From: Nakazawaea peltata | Taxonomy: Eukaryota > Ascomycota > Pichiomycetes > Alaninales > Pachysolenaceae | Direction of reading: 5' to 3' | Length of the DNA: 64,000 bases | Assembly (NCBI GenBank): GCA_001599355.1 | Contig: BCGQ01000006.1 | Location: 558,001-622,000, forward strand | In this document: positions 29,076-38,500 of the stretch, one piece after another | Layout of the letters: each line of letters begins with the position of its first letter | Numbering within the stretch: position 1 is the first letter of the stretch | Made by a program: the position numbers and the translations under genes | Notes under the pieces: model-generated | Databases searched by the model: none | What the model was told of the DNA's origin: nothing | Seen by the model: the letters and a program-made list of their open reading frames with translations, nothing else

Positions 29076-29894
29076 ATGTTGACTAACTCCAATTCGAACT
29101 CAGGTTCGACTTTATACAATATATTCAGCAGAGCTGGTGTTGACATCAGTAGTGAGACTGAAGTCGTCGATCTGTTAGATCCTCTCCCTGATAAAGTGGA
29201 GCCAGTTCCAGAGAAACACCGTCTGCTGTCGCCACAACATGGACCTATCTTCGGTTCCTTTTCAATAGCATTGAATATCATCATCTTAGGGTCTTTGGGA
29301 ATTGCATATTTCTCCTTATTGGAGTTCATCCATACTGAATCAAACAGCGAATTGTTGCCATCGTTTGACGATTATAGAATTTTGTTTATTTTCAAGGATC
29401 TCATGAATCTTCTACAGACCAAATACTCATTAGACGTTCTATCTGAGGTTCAATTGGATTACGTGAACAAGTTTATATATGGTGTTTTATTGGGACTTGT
29501 TGATCCGTTGCTTTTGGACGTTTTAGTCAAGCCTTTAGTCAGCAAATCTTCCTATGAAACTACCAACGTTATTAGATCTTTAGTAGCAATCTTGGGAATC
29601 GCCTATGGATTGAAAAAAATCGAATGGGAAAACTCATTGGAACTGTCTCTCTCATGGTCAATGCTTAACCCTTGTCTTTGGTTCGTATTAGATGGTACCA
29701 TCTATGTCTTTGTGGTGTATTCAACAATCAGTATCCTGTTTGTGATTCTGAGTTTCTACTACGACAAAGGTTTCTTCCTTCAACACATGGAAACTTTCGA
29801 CAGAACTAATAAACTTCTTTGGATCGGAAGTGCCGCATTTGTGGGTTTATTGGTCTTTGGTAAAGTTGGAAGATTCCTCTTCAGCAAAAGCTAA
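29076..29894 (+). CDS. NSG1: INSIG-family ER membrane protein
   Basis: 272 aa. After a hydrophilic N-terminus of about 65 residues come several hydrophobic spans: IALNIIILGSLGIAYFSLLEF, a central YGVLLGLVDPLLLDVLV, RSLVAILGIAYGLKKIEW, and two at the end. The INSIG hallmark SWSMLNPCLWFVLDGT is present near residues 191-208. In S. cerevisiae Nsg1/Nsg2 bind HMG-CoA reductase Hmg2 and protect it from ER-associated degradation depending on sterols. Length is close to Nsg1 (291 aa). It converges with the PGA1-like gene with 35 bp between stops. Confidence 0.88.
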   Translation: MLTNSNSNSGSTLYNIFSRAGVDISSETEVVDLLDPLPDKVEPVPEKHRLLSPQHGPIFGSFSIALNIIILGSLGIAYFSLLEFIHTESNSELLPSFDDYRILFIFKDLMNLLQTKYSLDVLSEVQLDYVNKFIYGVLLGLVDPLLLDVLVKPLVSKSSYETTNVIRSLVAILGIAYGLKKIEWENSLELSLSWSMLNPCLWFVLDGTIYVFVVYSTISILFVILSFYYDKGFFLQHMETFDRTNKLLWIGSAAFVGLLVFGKVGRFLFSKS

Positions 29895-29929
29895 TTTAAA
29901 AAATACATTAATCAAATGGACATCAATTT

Positions 29930-30562
29930 CTATTCATTTTTAATTGTAGACACATAACCAACTATATATTTAGATAACCCAATACCTATGATCAAACATG
30001 ATATAAGCCAGCCTATCAAATTTGTTATCAATGGCTTATTAATACACGAGACTTCTATCACTATATTGTTGAGATGCTCTTCGATAACAGAAGTAGACTT
30101 GGATGAATAAAAGTTGGGCGTCAATGTCATATTGTATACAAATCTGTCCTCCGATGAGTCTTCAATCTGATCAAATGTCAAATCAATCCCATGAAGAGCA
30201 CTCCAACATGCTTTCATATTATATTCTTCTCCTGGAATCAGATCAATGATCTCCACTTGTACTTTCAAAGGACTCCAATTCTTCGAGTTATATAAGGCAA
30301 TTGAGTCTCTCTCTGCGACCTTGAAGAAGTCTACAATGATCTGTCGAGGGTATTTAACGCTCGTCAATATCCTTTTCTCTAATTGTGCCGGTCTCCTTAT
30401 ATGAACTGGGGTGTTTGATATTTCCTCGGCGCTTCTTTTGTATTTGCGAACCTTCATCAGTTCAGGTGCCCTTACTGGGAACACTTCGGTATTGGCGAGA
30501 ACCAATGACAGACAAAGGATCAATGACCATATTATCGACGAAGTAGTGCTGGATCTTACCAT
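29930..30562 (-). CDS. PGA1: ER membrane protein, likely PGA1 (GPI mannosyltransferase II subunit)
   Basis: 210 aa. The N-terminal signal peptide (about 1-23, WSLILCLSLVLA) is followed by NTEVFPVRAPEL, which resembles the NTE-T/F-x-V-x-x-P start of mature Pga1. A lumenal domain has N-glycosylation-type sites (NMT at about 145), and one C-terminal transmembrane span (about 182-202, LIGWLISCLIIGIGLSKYI) precedes a short tail. In S. cerevisiae Pga1 pairs with Gpi18 to add the second mannose of the GPI anchor. Topology and length (198 aa in S. cerevisiae) fit. Sequence similarity is modest, so the name is probable only. Confidence 0.55.
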   Translation of the reverse strand: MVRSSTTSSIIWSLILCLSLVLANTEVFPVRAPELMKVRKYKRSAEEISNTPVHIRRPAQLEKRILTSVKYPRQIIVDFFKVAERDSIALYNSKNWSPLKVQVEIIDLIPGEEYNMKACWSALHGIDLTFDQIEDSSEDRFVYNMTLTPNFYSSKSTSVIEEHLNNIVIEVSCINKPLITNLIGWLISCLIIGIGLSKYIVGYVSTIKNE

Positions 30563-30797
30563 TTTCGCAAACTCACTGCTCTATCACTACGCTCAACTAT
30601 CTTTACCCACCTTTCGTACACAACTTTTTCTATAGTAAAATATTAAAGGGTGAATTAATTTAAGGGGGATATTGAGCGGGATAAATGCGAGATGGTTGGA
30701 ATTGAAGTGGTTTGTTAAAGGGGGTGGGGAGAAAAGGGGTAGTGAATACAAATTGAGATTTGAATATTTGATATAAAATAATAATAAATAATAATAA

Positions 30798-30853
<56 letters not shown>

Positions 30854-30879
30854 AGATAAATAAATAAATACTAGTCGTA
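30563..30879. other. Intergenic PGA1-like to NUZM
   Basis: About 317 bp holding the PGA1-like promoter, a G-rich patch near 30720-30740 and the AAAT microsatellite that runs almost to the NUZM stop codon. Open frames over the repeat are artefacts. Confidence 0.5.
30776..30870. repeat. AAT/AAAT microsatellite
   Basis: About 95 bp of AAT and AAAT units, with an unbroken AAAT run of roughly 13 copies in the middle (about 30798-30851) and interruptions at both ends. It ends 10 bp from the NUZM stop, so on the minus strand it forms the start of the NUZM 3' UTR as (ATTT)n. Confidence 0.95.
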
Positions 30880-31519
30880 TCACAGCTTAATATCACTGAA
30901 CATACGAACAGGATATTCATCGGTATACATTCCATGCTCGGATTCTTGAACTACTCTTAAAGTGAAAGAAGGTTTACCCAAGTTTGGAGCAGTAACAGGT
31001 TCACCATTTGGACCTAAAACTTCTCCCTTGATAACGGAAGGATCCAAGCTGGTCAATGTGGAACTCAACATAACATCGGAAGCATTCTCTCCCTCAAAAA
31101 CGGCCAATTCTTGCTTACCTTTATCACCGATGGAGATTCTTGGGTTCTCGGCTGATCCTAATTTTAATAATCCACTCAATTTAGTTTGGTTAAATGTGGA
31201 TACCCTTGGATAATTACGTCTGAAATCTCTCTTATAGTAAGGATTCAGGGCGATATCACCAGCTGGAACAGTAACCGGATCAATGTAATGATGATTCATA
31301 GGTTGAGATGCCGGTGAAGGGTTACGGAAATTCTTAACGATGGGATTACCACTTGATCTGTTGCCAACAGGAGTTAACAACATTCTGATCTTTTCCCAAA
31401 TCCCCACAGAACCTGTAGTGTATTTCTAAAAAGAGGGGAAGTTAGTAAGAAACGTCAAAGATACAATGTGATGCTTAACTTTCACTTACCTTGAAAACTG
31501 GAACTGGACCTCCTGACAT
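30880..31519 (-). CDS. NUZM: Complex I 21.3-kDa accessory subunit (NUZM), one intron
   Basis: Two exons, complement(31490-31519) and complement(30880-31425), give 191 aa starting MSGGPVPVFK-KYTTGSVG. The 64-bp intron (31426-31489) has donor GTAAGT, branch site TACTAAC (31441-31447) and acceptor TTTAG 14 nt later. The protein matches the fungal-specific NUZM subunit: GIWEKIRMLLTPVGNRSSGNP, then ALNPYYKRDFRRNYPR and NQTKLSGLLKLGSAENPRI. It is a peripheral subunit of mitochondrial NADH:ubiquinone oxidoreductase. Its presence implies a functional complex I, absent from Saccharomycetaceae. The frame starting inside exon 2 has no ATG, which revealed the intron. Confidence 0.9.
31426..31489 (-). other. 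Spliceosomal intron in NUZM
   Basis: 64 bp on the minus strand, GTAAGTG at the 5' end, TACTAAC at 31441-31447, TTTTTAG at the 3' end. It separates codon 10 from codon 11 (phase 0). Confidence 0.9.
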
Positions 31520-31758
31520 CGCGATGACTGATTAAATCTTAAGACCGATCTATGACTTCTCTAATGGATGAATAACCGCCAATAACAAAAAATGAATCCC
31601 AAGTCTCCCCACATCTTTTCTGGATTTCGATTGTAATTTTGGTCGTGCGCAATTATCCAATTTTCGTAATAGAATTAAACGAGCTTAATAGGAACACTAA
31701 GAAAGCGGTCTAAAGTAAGGAAGGACGGAGTGGCTGAGATTAGCAGGAACCAGACCAG

Positions 31759-32670
31759 ATGTCGCCTTTCAGACTACCCGAGTGGTTGAGATGGAGGTTT
31801 GGGAACCGCACGACTGTGGAAGAGATGAACGAGGCATTAGGAGCCATCGATTCTGCAAGCGATAACACCGGTAATAATGTGCCCAGCGAGATCCTTTCTA
31901 ATGAGACGCTTCTATTTCAGTTTATAATGAGGAGGTGGATAGATGAAATGGATCAGATGGAGCGTCAGGCTCTGGCATTTAATGCTGAACATGATCATGG
32001 TAGGACTTGGGGGCTTGATTCCCAGTCGGATGTTTCAATGGAAGGAAGAGGAGATACAAGAGCAACCAGAGGTGTGGATCCAGATACTTCAATAACTCCC
32101 GATACAGCACCAGCTGTCAATGCTGCTGGTAACACACACACCCTGCCCGATATCCCGGTTCTTAACATTGACGATGTGAACCTGGCTTTACGTGAAGAAC
32201 TTGATCGCGACCAACGTGGTACTTTCTGGATCAAATTTATAGATGTTCTGGGTGTGACCTTGTTCCCATTACTATTTCTTCGTATCTTGAAGAATGTGTT
32301 CTCATACATTAGCTTCAGTGACGATATATTGGAGGATACTGACAATTTTTTGCTGTACATTCTGAACAATTCGTTTGAATCTTTGAGTGATGAGCTGAGG
32401 AGAAAAGATACACGAACTAATTCATTGATTTTCAAGTTTGGTGAGATCGTTTACCAAGAGCTTACTCATTACTTCCCAAATGCTAACCCACTTGTGGCCC
32501 GGATATTGACGTTAACCTCGTTTTACATTTACACGACCCTCACCTCTATGTTTATGATGGTTTCTTTTGTTTTCTTGTTATTGTGTGTTACTTATACATA
32601 TGGACGCAGATGGGGGTATATTAATAAATTTATGACTACGGTTACGAAGGAGACGAATGGGGTATTTTAA
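31759..32670 (+). CDS. Unknown membrane protein with two C-terminal hydrophobic regions
   Basis: 303 aa, family not recognised. The first ~145 residues are hydrophilic (MSPFRLPEWLRWRFGN at the start, then acidic and Ser/Thr-rich). A hydrophobic segment FIDVLGVTLFPLLFLRILKNVF lies at about 160-181. A loop of 65 residues follows, then a long hydrophobic hairpin at about 252-280 (LTSFYIYTTLTSMFMMVSFV / FLLLCVTYTY). No catalytic motif or RING is seen. The cytosolic head followed by membrane hairpin suggests an ER or nuclear-envelope protein. It diverges from NUZM. Confidence 0.6.
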   Translation: MSPFRLPEWLRWRFGNRTTVEEMNEALGAIDSASDNTGNNVPSEILSNETLLFQFIMRRWIDEMDQMERQALAFNAEHDHGRTWGLDSQSDVSMEGRGDTRATRGVDPDTSITPDTAPAVNAAGNTHTLPDIPVLNIDDVNLALREELDRDQRGTFWIKFIDVLGVTLFPLLFLRILKNVFSYISFSDDILEDTDNFLLYILNNSFESLSDELRRKDTRTNSLIFKFGEIVYQELTHYFPNANPLVARILTLTSFYIYTTLTSMFMMVSFVFLLLCVTYTYGRRWGYINKFMTTVTKETNGVF

Positions 32671-33060
32671 TACGATATGATAATGATATGATATATGGAA
32701 TTGATGTAGGGGGTGATTGTAGATATGAGGCGTAAAATATTTGTGTAAAATATCTGACATAAATGAGGTATGTTGTCAATGGATGGTTTTGGATATTTAT
32801 TACCATAGCCATTTCTCCTTCATAATTACTCCTCTTCCGTACGGTCTACACCTCCCCTTTACACCACCCCTTAACGACCCAACCCCTTTAAGATTTCCGA
32901 AATGAATTAAATGGTTTTGATATTTTGCTGCGCTCCCCCTTCTACTCACGCGAGTCAAGCGAAGTAAAAAATTGAAAAATACGAATCTTATCGAAAATAT
33001 ACGCTGATTTTATTTAGAAGCAGCTGTAGTTTGTTGTTTTGATGTCAGACAGCGAAAGAT
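32671..33060. other. Intergenic between two unknown membrane protein genes
   Basis: 390 bp, A/T-rich at both ends with a C-rich middle (about 32840-32885). Nothing beyond promoter and 3'-end sequence is recognised. Confidence 0.5.
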
Positions 33061-33480
33061 ATGCCTGAGGTGTCGGAAAATCCATATATTAACGATACGG
33101 GAAACAAGATGGATGCGAATCGGATAAAAAATACCGGATCAACAAGTGCGAATCTGGAGTCCAAAAGGTTGAGTGCAAGTGTTATGATGGCGGTGCTGAT
33201 GTATATAGTGGCGATATGTTGCTTGGCTAAAGTTGTATCTAGGTACGACTATGTAAGCTCTTGGGGATCGGAATGGGGTGCTGACACTAATTCAGGGACA
33301 GTTCTCCGCTGGATCTCCAGCTTTATAAATCAGGGTCCATCTTTAATACTGGAATCGGGTGACAATGAGTTGTTTGGAGAATTATTATTTAATCCTCCAG
33401 ACAGATTTGAAATTTATAATACACCATCACTTATAATATTCCTGTTTATGATTTTGGGATCGGTGTCTTTATTGATTTGA
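33061..33480 (+). CDS. Unknown small membrane protein
   Basis: 139 aa. I do not recognise it. A polar N-terminus of 35 residues precedes a transmembrane segment at about 40-60 (SASVMMAVLMYIVAICCLAK). A loop with SSWGSEWGADTNSG follows, and a second hydrophobic span closes the chain (about 121-139, TPSLIIFLFMILGSVSLLI). With both ends of the loop in the membrane, it is likely an ER/organelle protein with N- and C-termini on the same or nearly the same side. Codon use is like its neighbours, and an ATG with A at -3 is present, but short genes of this kind need expression support. Confidence 0.5.
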   Translation: MPEVSENPYINDTGNKMDANRIKNTGSTSANLESKRLSASVMMAVLMYIVAICCLAKVVSRYDYVSSWGSEWGADTNSGTVLRWISSFINQGPSLILESGDNELFGELLFNPPDRFEIYNTPSLIIFLFMILGSVSLLI

Positions 33481-34053
33481 TGACGGTGTTAGGAAAAGTA
33501 TAGTATTTAGGTTTTATTTGATGAGATGACGTTTTATTACATAGAAGCATGAGCTTTGGAAGCTGAGCATGTTCGAGTGTAGAGAGTTTAGTAGATATCT
33601 TTAATGAGGATAAGGTAGGATTCAGTAGAGATATCAAGTAGAGAACAGTTGCAAATGACCTCGCACCAGCTATATTGTAGCCCTGGCCTCTATCTCACGT
33701 CTTATCTTAAGCCCCACCTCTTTCCGCTGAGCCCCCTCATGCAGTTCCTTCCTTAGCAGTACAAGCATCTACTATTGTTAAGCGAAGATCGTCTCCCCCG
33801 CCATTTCAACTCGCGCAGTGAGCCGGGTCTTTCCCGCTATACCACTTTCGTATTTTACTCATCATCGCTTAAAATTCCGCCGCAAAAAATTCCCGACAGC
33901 CGCTAAGCGGAATAAATGCCAGAAAAGGGAATCTGATAGCGATAGCATCTCTGCATACAAATAAAAGCTTAGATTCCAACTTCACCCAAGACCAAATATA
34001 TAAATTGAACTAGAGTGGAGACGACAGTTTAGAGTTAGATAGATCCGCACAAG
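33481..34053. other. Intergenic upstream of arginase-family gene
   Basis: 570 bp. It contains the promoter of the secreted arginase-family gene; a C-rich, GC-richer patch occurs at about 33690-33850. A possible TATA-like TATATAAAT lies near 33996, about 55 bp before the ATG. No RNA gene is evident. Confidence 0.5.
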
Positions 34054-35307
34054 ATGAAGTTTGCAACACTTTTCGCAATTCTGGTCTCTTTGGTCGAGGC
34101 CTATGAATACCACCGTGAATACCATAACCAAGCTCCGGAATTTAACGTCGCCGGCAGACACAACGGTCAAATTGGAGTAGAAAAGACCCCATCTTTGAAT
34201 GACATCTGGGGCCAAGATTGGGCATTCTCGGGAATCCAAAGCTTTGCTCACCTCCCAGCTGATAAATGTTTACTCAACCCTGATGCCAGCTATGATATTG
34301 GTCTCATTGGTGTGCCTTTCGATACTGCAACCTCTTACAGACCTGGGCTGAGATTTGGTCCCGCTGCCATTAGAGCCGGTTCACAGCGTCAAAACAAGAT
34401 GCGTGGATTCAATCACCGTGCTGCTTATAATCCATACCTTGCCGACCCTCTGATCCTCGACTGTGGAGATATTCCCGTCTCTCCAATGGACAATGGATTA
34501 CTGTTGAAACAGATGACTTTGGGATTCGAACAATTGTACAACAGAACTTCCAAATCTAATGAATCGAAACCCCCAGCTTATATTGCATTGGGTGGTGATC
34601 ATTCTATTGTCTTGCCTCATTTAAGAGCTGTCTCTAAGGCTTATGGCCAACCAGTCGCCATTATTCATTTCGATGCCCATTTGGATACTTGGACTCCTAA
34701 TAATTATCCTAACTTCTGGCACTCTGACCAGTCCGAATTCACCCACGGTTCAATGCTTTGGATGGCCCATGAGGAAGGTGTCATTACTGACGATAAGAAC
34801 GTTCATATCGGTCTTAGAACCAGATTGAGTGGAACCGATTATGAAGATTATGAGTCAGACGACAATTCCGGTTTCATTAGAATTGACTCCGACGATATTT
34901 GGTTGAAGGGTGTCGACTATGCTGTCAAACGTGCTGTCAAAAGAATCGGTACCGAAACTCCTGTCTTCATCAGTGTCGATATTGACGTTTTAGACCCAGG
35001 TTTCGCTCCAGGAACTGGAACTATCGAATCTGGTGGTCTTTTACCAAGGGAATTGATCTACATTTTGAGAAAATTGGAAGTCTTAAACATTGTTGGTGCT
35101 GATATCGTAGAGGTCAGTCCAGCCTATGACTCTGCCGAAGTCACTGCCACCAATGCTGCTCAAGTAGTATTTGAATTGCTTACTAGTATTAGTAAGAATA
35201 GATCTAAAGATATTGAGGAGCTGAAAGAGGTTGTGGAACCACAACTCAAATCTCCTCTTGGACAGAATGTTTTACAAGCTGCCAAACATATTGTCAACCA
35301 TTATTAA
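34054..35307 (+). CDS. Secreted ureohydrolase (agmatinase/arginase family)
   Basis: 417 aa. The first 16 residues (MKFATLFAILVSLVEA) are a signal peptide, so the enzyme is exported or vacuolar. The manganese-binding motifs of ureohydrolases are intact: GGDHS near 180, HFDAHLDTW near 205 and SVDIDVLDPGFAPGTG near 310, followed by EVSPAYD. The RPGLRFGPAAIRAGS motif near 95 marks the agmatinase-like branch rather than Car1 arginase. Substrates in this branch are agmatine, guanidinobutyrate or related guanidines, giving urea plus an amine. NRT and NRS glycosylation sequons are present. Substrate is not determinable here. Confidence 0.85.
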   Translation: MKFATLFAILVSLVEAYEYHREYHNQAPEFNVAGRHNGQIGVEKTPSLNDIWGQDWAFSGIQSFAHLPADKCLLNPDASYDIGLIGVPFDTATSYRPGLRFGPAAIRAGSQRQNKMRGFNHRAAYNPYLADPLILDCGDIPVSPMDNGLLLKQMTLGFEQLYNRTSKSNESKPPAYIALGGDHSIVLPHLRAVSKAYGQPVAIIHFDAHLDTWTPNNYPNFWHSDQSEFTHGSMLWMAHEEGVITDDKNVHIGLRTRLSGTDYEDYESDDNSGFIRIDSDDIWLKGVDYAVKRAVKRIGTETPVFISVDIDVLDPGFAPGTGTIESGGLLPRELIYILRKLEVLNIVGADIVEVSPAYDSAEVTATNAAQVVFELLTSISKNRSKDIEELKEVVEPQLKSPLGQNVLQAAKHIVNHY

Positions 35308-35340
35308 TAGTTAATAAATGTATTTGATACACATTTAAGG

Positions 35341-35348
35341 TCACGTGA
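35341..35348. promoter_or_regulatory. TCACGTGA palindrome between convergent genes
   Basis: A perfect 8-bp palindrome containing the Cbf1/bHLH E-box CACGTG. It lies between the convergent arginase-family gene and AIM3, where no promoter is expected, so its role is unclear. Confidence 0.35.
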
Positions 35349-35569
35349 CAGCGATTACGTAACCCAGCCCTCTCTTTTCGCCTAATTGGTAAATATTGGT
35401 AGTGCACGACCTTAATTACCCCCAATTTTACTTCTGGAGATCAACCGTTGCAGTCTACCCGTAATTGCCAGTCAGTGGGGACGACCAGTAGAACCTGATA
35501 ATTATCGTCATCAGTCACGATACGATCAAAAGGAAATCTACATCAAATACATAAATATCACCAATATAT

Positions 35570-38500
35570 TTACTCTATTTTTAACTCACTCCATTCAGCA
35601 TTCATAGGTCTGAAGATATGAATTTCACCTTCAGTAAGTCTCAGTAAATCCAATTGAGTTGTAGAAACAGTACGTTCTCCATTAACGTTCTGATGAGCGA
35701 TTTTTACTTCCAAATCAGACACAGACTCCAAAACGACGGCTGTATGATCAGGAGCTCCATAAGTCATAGTAATATTTGGGGGTAATTTGAATGTACAGTT
35801 TTTAAATTGAAGGATATCACCCCTCTTTATTGAGTCGGTGACATTAGGAGTAGAAACCTTGGCGGATCCAGTAGCACCTCTCAAAGTCATAATTTTATAG
35901 CCATGGTTCAATCCTTCACTGATAAAAGCATGTTTCCCACATCCCTTCAGTAACAGATCATGAGCCAAATCCCAACACTCACCACTTCCTACAGTAGAAC
36001 CGAATTTATTCTCACACCAACCGGCAATATAATCACCAAACTTTTGTTGAGATGATTCTAATTCACGTTTGGATGAAACAGTCGGTGGAGGAACTACGGT
36101 TTGGTCCAGTTTAAAATCACCAGAATTATTTCCATCCCATTTAATTCTCAATTGTAAAATTGACAAATCTGGTAACCTGAAGGCAAAGTTCTTATAGTTT
36201 TGAGAGCCTTGATTTCCAAAATTGACTACATAATTACAATTATTTAAACTGGAAGGTGGAGTAATTGGTTGCTGGAGCCACCATTTGGACTCAAGATCGA
36301 GTTCTAATTCGTCTTGAGGTATTAAAGAAGCTGGTTTCTTTTTAATTGGAGGAGGTAATTTTGGTTTAGGTTTAAGAGGGGGTGGAGATGGTTTCTTTTC
36401 GATTTCTGCAAGACCAGGAAGAGGTACACCTTTCAATTTCTCAACAGGAGAAGGAGTACTATCAGTTCTCATAACCATTGGTTTTGGTTTAATAATCGGA
36501 GGGACAGAACGTGGAGGATCAGTAGGAGAATCCTCGGTTTTTGTTACTAATTTAGCCGGTTTAGGTGGAATGGGTCTCGGGGTAATTGGCTTATCCTCTG
36601 TATTTGTTACTAATTTAGCAGGTTTAGGAGGAATTGGTTTTGGTGTGGTCAGATTCTCATCAAGATTTGTCACCAATTTCGCTGGTTTAGGAGGGACTTT
36701 CTTTTTCAAATGTGAGAAAGGTTCGTCATCAGACGGTTGCTCTTGAAGAAGAGGTCTAGATTCTTCTGACGATTTAGTTGGTTTGGGAGACTCTGTTGGT
36801 TCGGTAACAGCAGGTCTGAAAGGTTTAGGAGGAGGAGCGAATTCGGAGATATCTATTGGTTTCGGTGGAGCAGGAACAGGTCCACTAGATGAAGCAGGAG
36901 CGGCAGCAGTGGAGGTCGTAGTCCTAGGTGTAGAAGGTAAGCTCGGTTTGGATGGAGCCACGGAACTTCTTCCAGATGGCAGAGCTGGAACGGATTCAGG
37001 ACGGAATGTCTTAGGAGGAGGAGGTCCTACATTACTGACATCCATCCAATCCTTCTTCTTCTCCAATGGCAGCTCTTGTTCTGAGCTCAGAATAGAGGAC
37101 AGAGTGGATCTTCGAGGAGGAGGAGGAGGAAGTGAAGCATTCAGTTCTGTTCTAGGTGGAGCTACTGGGGCTGGCGCTGGCGCAGCTTTTACTGGTGGTT
37201 TTACTGGTGGTCTACCTGCCGTTTTAGGTGGAGCAGATGATGAGCCAATCAGAGAAGGTCTTGGAGGAGGTGGACCCACATTGCTTACATCCATCCAATC
37301 CTTCTTTGGAACAGTAGGCTCAACCTCAGAAGATTCCAGATTTTCAGAACCTTTGAGACTTTCATTTGTACCTGTTCTTCTAGGAGGAAGAGGAGCTGGA
37401 GGCCCCGAAGAAGTACTAACTGAAGTTGGGCGAGGTCCAGCTGGAGGTGACATGGTAGAAGATCTAGATATTGGAGCCGATGGACTAGTCGAGGGTCTAT
37501 CTCTACGAACGGGAGGAGGAGCAAATGTTGTAGGATCTGGTAATGGAACTTTAGGTTTCTCTTCAGATTCATCCTTTGGTAATGGGACACCGAAATGACC
37601 ATATTTGCTTTGAACAACGGGTAGATTTGAAGTTGAGGAAGTTGATGTAGGTGCAGGAGAGGTCGCAGGAGGTTGAACGGGTGGTCTTGAAGCAATTGGT
37701 GGTGTTTGTACGGCTGGTTGGAAACCAGGTTGGAAACCAGGCTGAGCAACAGGCTGTGCAATAGGTTGGGCGACAGGCTGAGCAATGGGTTGGGCGACAG
37801 GCTGAGCAATAGGTTGTACCACCGGTTGTACATTCTGCTGTTGTGGTTGTTGGGGTTGTTGTTGTGGTTGCTGTTGATACCCTGGCATTCCTGGTACTGT
37901 AGATAACATCCCCGGTACAGCAGCTACAGCAGCAGATTGAAGGTGTGGCATCGCAGCCAGTACTACACCCGGCATAGCCTTCTGTACCGACAGAGGTGTT
38001 CCAGCAGGTAAAGCAGCTTGAATCATACCAGGCAGAGCTGCTTGGACAACACCAGGCATTGCCGATTGAACAGAATTCTGAATAGAAGATTGAACAGAAG
38101 TTGGTAATGAAGGTGTTGGAGAATCCGATTGGGGAGGTAATGGCAGAGGAGCTCTCTCATAAGAAGGGGCAGTCAGTTGAGAGTACAGAGGGGGAGCAAT
38201 TGCTTCTGTAGAGCTTCCAATTGGTGGTGTTTGCTGCAGTGATTGAGTAGTTGTCACAGATTGAATTGAAGGGTTTCTCAGAGGTGGTGGTGGAACAGCT
38301 CTTGCTGGAGTCAGTGGAGGTTGAGCAGCAACCTGTTGAGGGTATTGTGGTTGAGCTGGAACTGGAGCTGGAACTGGAGCTTGCGGGGTATATTGAGCTG
38401 GAGCTGGGGCCTGTTGAGGGTACTGTTGTTGCTGAACAGGAACCTGTTGAACATACTGTACCTGAGCTGGAGCTTGCTGGACATATTGACCCTGTTCATT

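Noticed and set aside
35341-35348. TCACGTGA as a centromere CDEI element
   Set aside because: No AT-rich CDEII and CDEIII follow, and point centromeres belong to Saccharomycetaceae, which complex I argues against.
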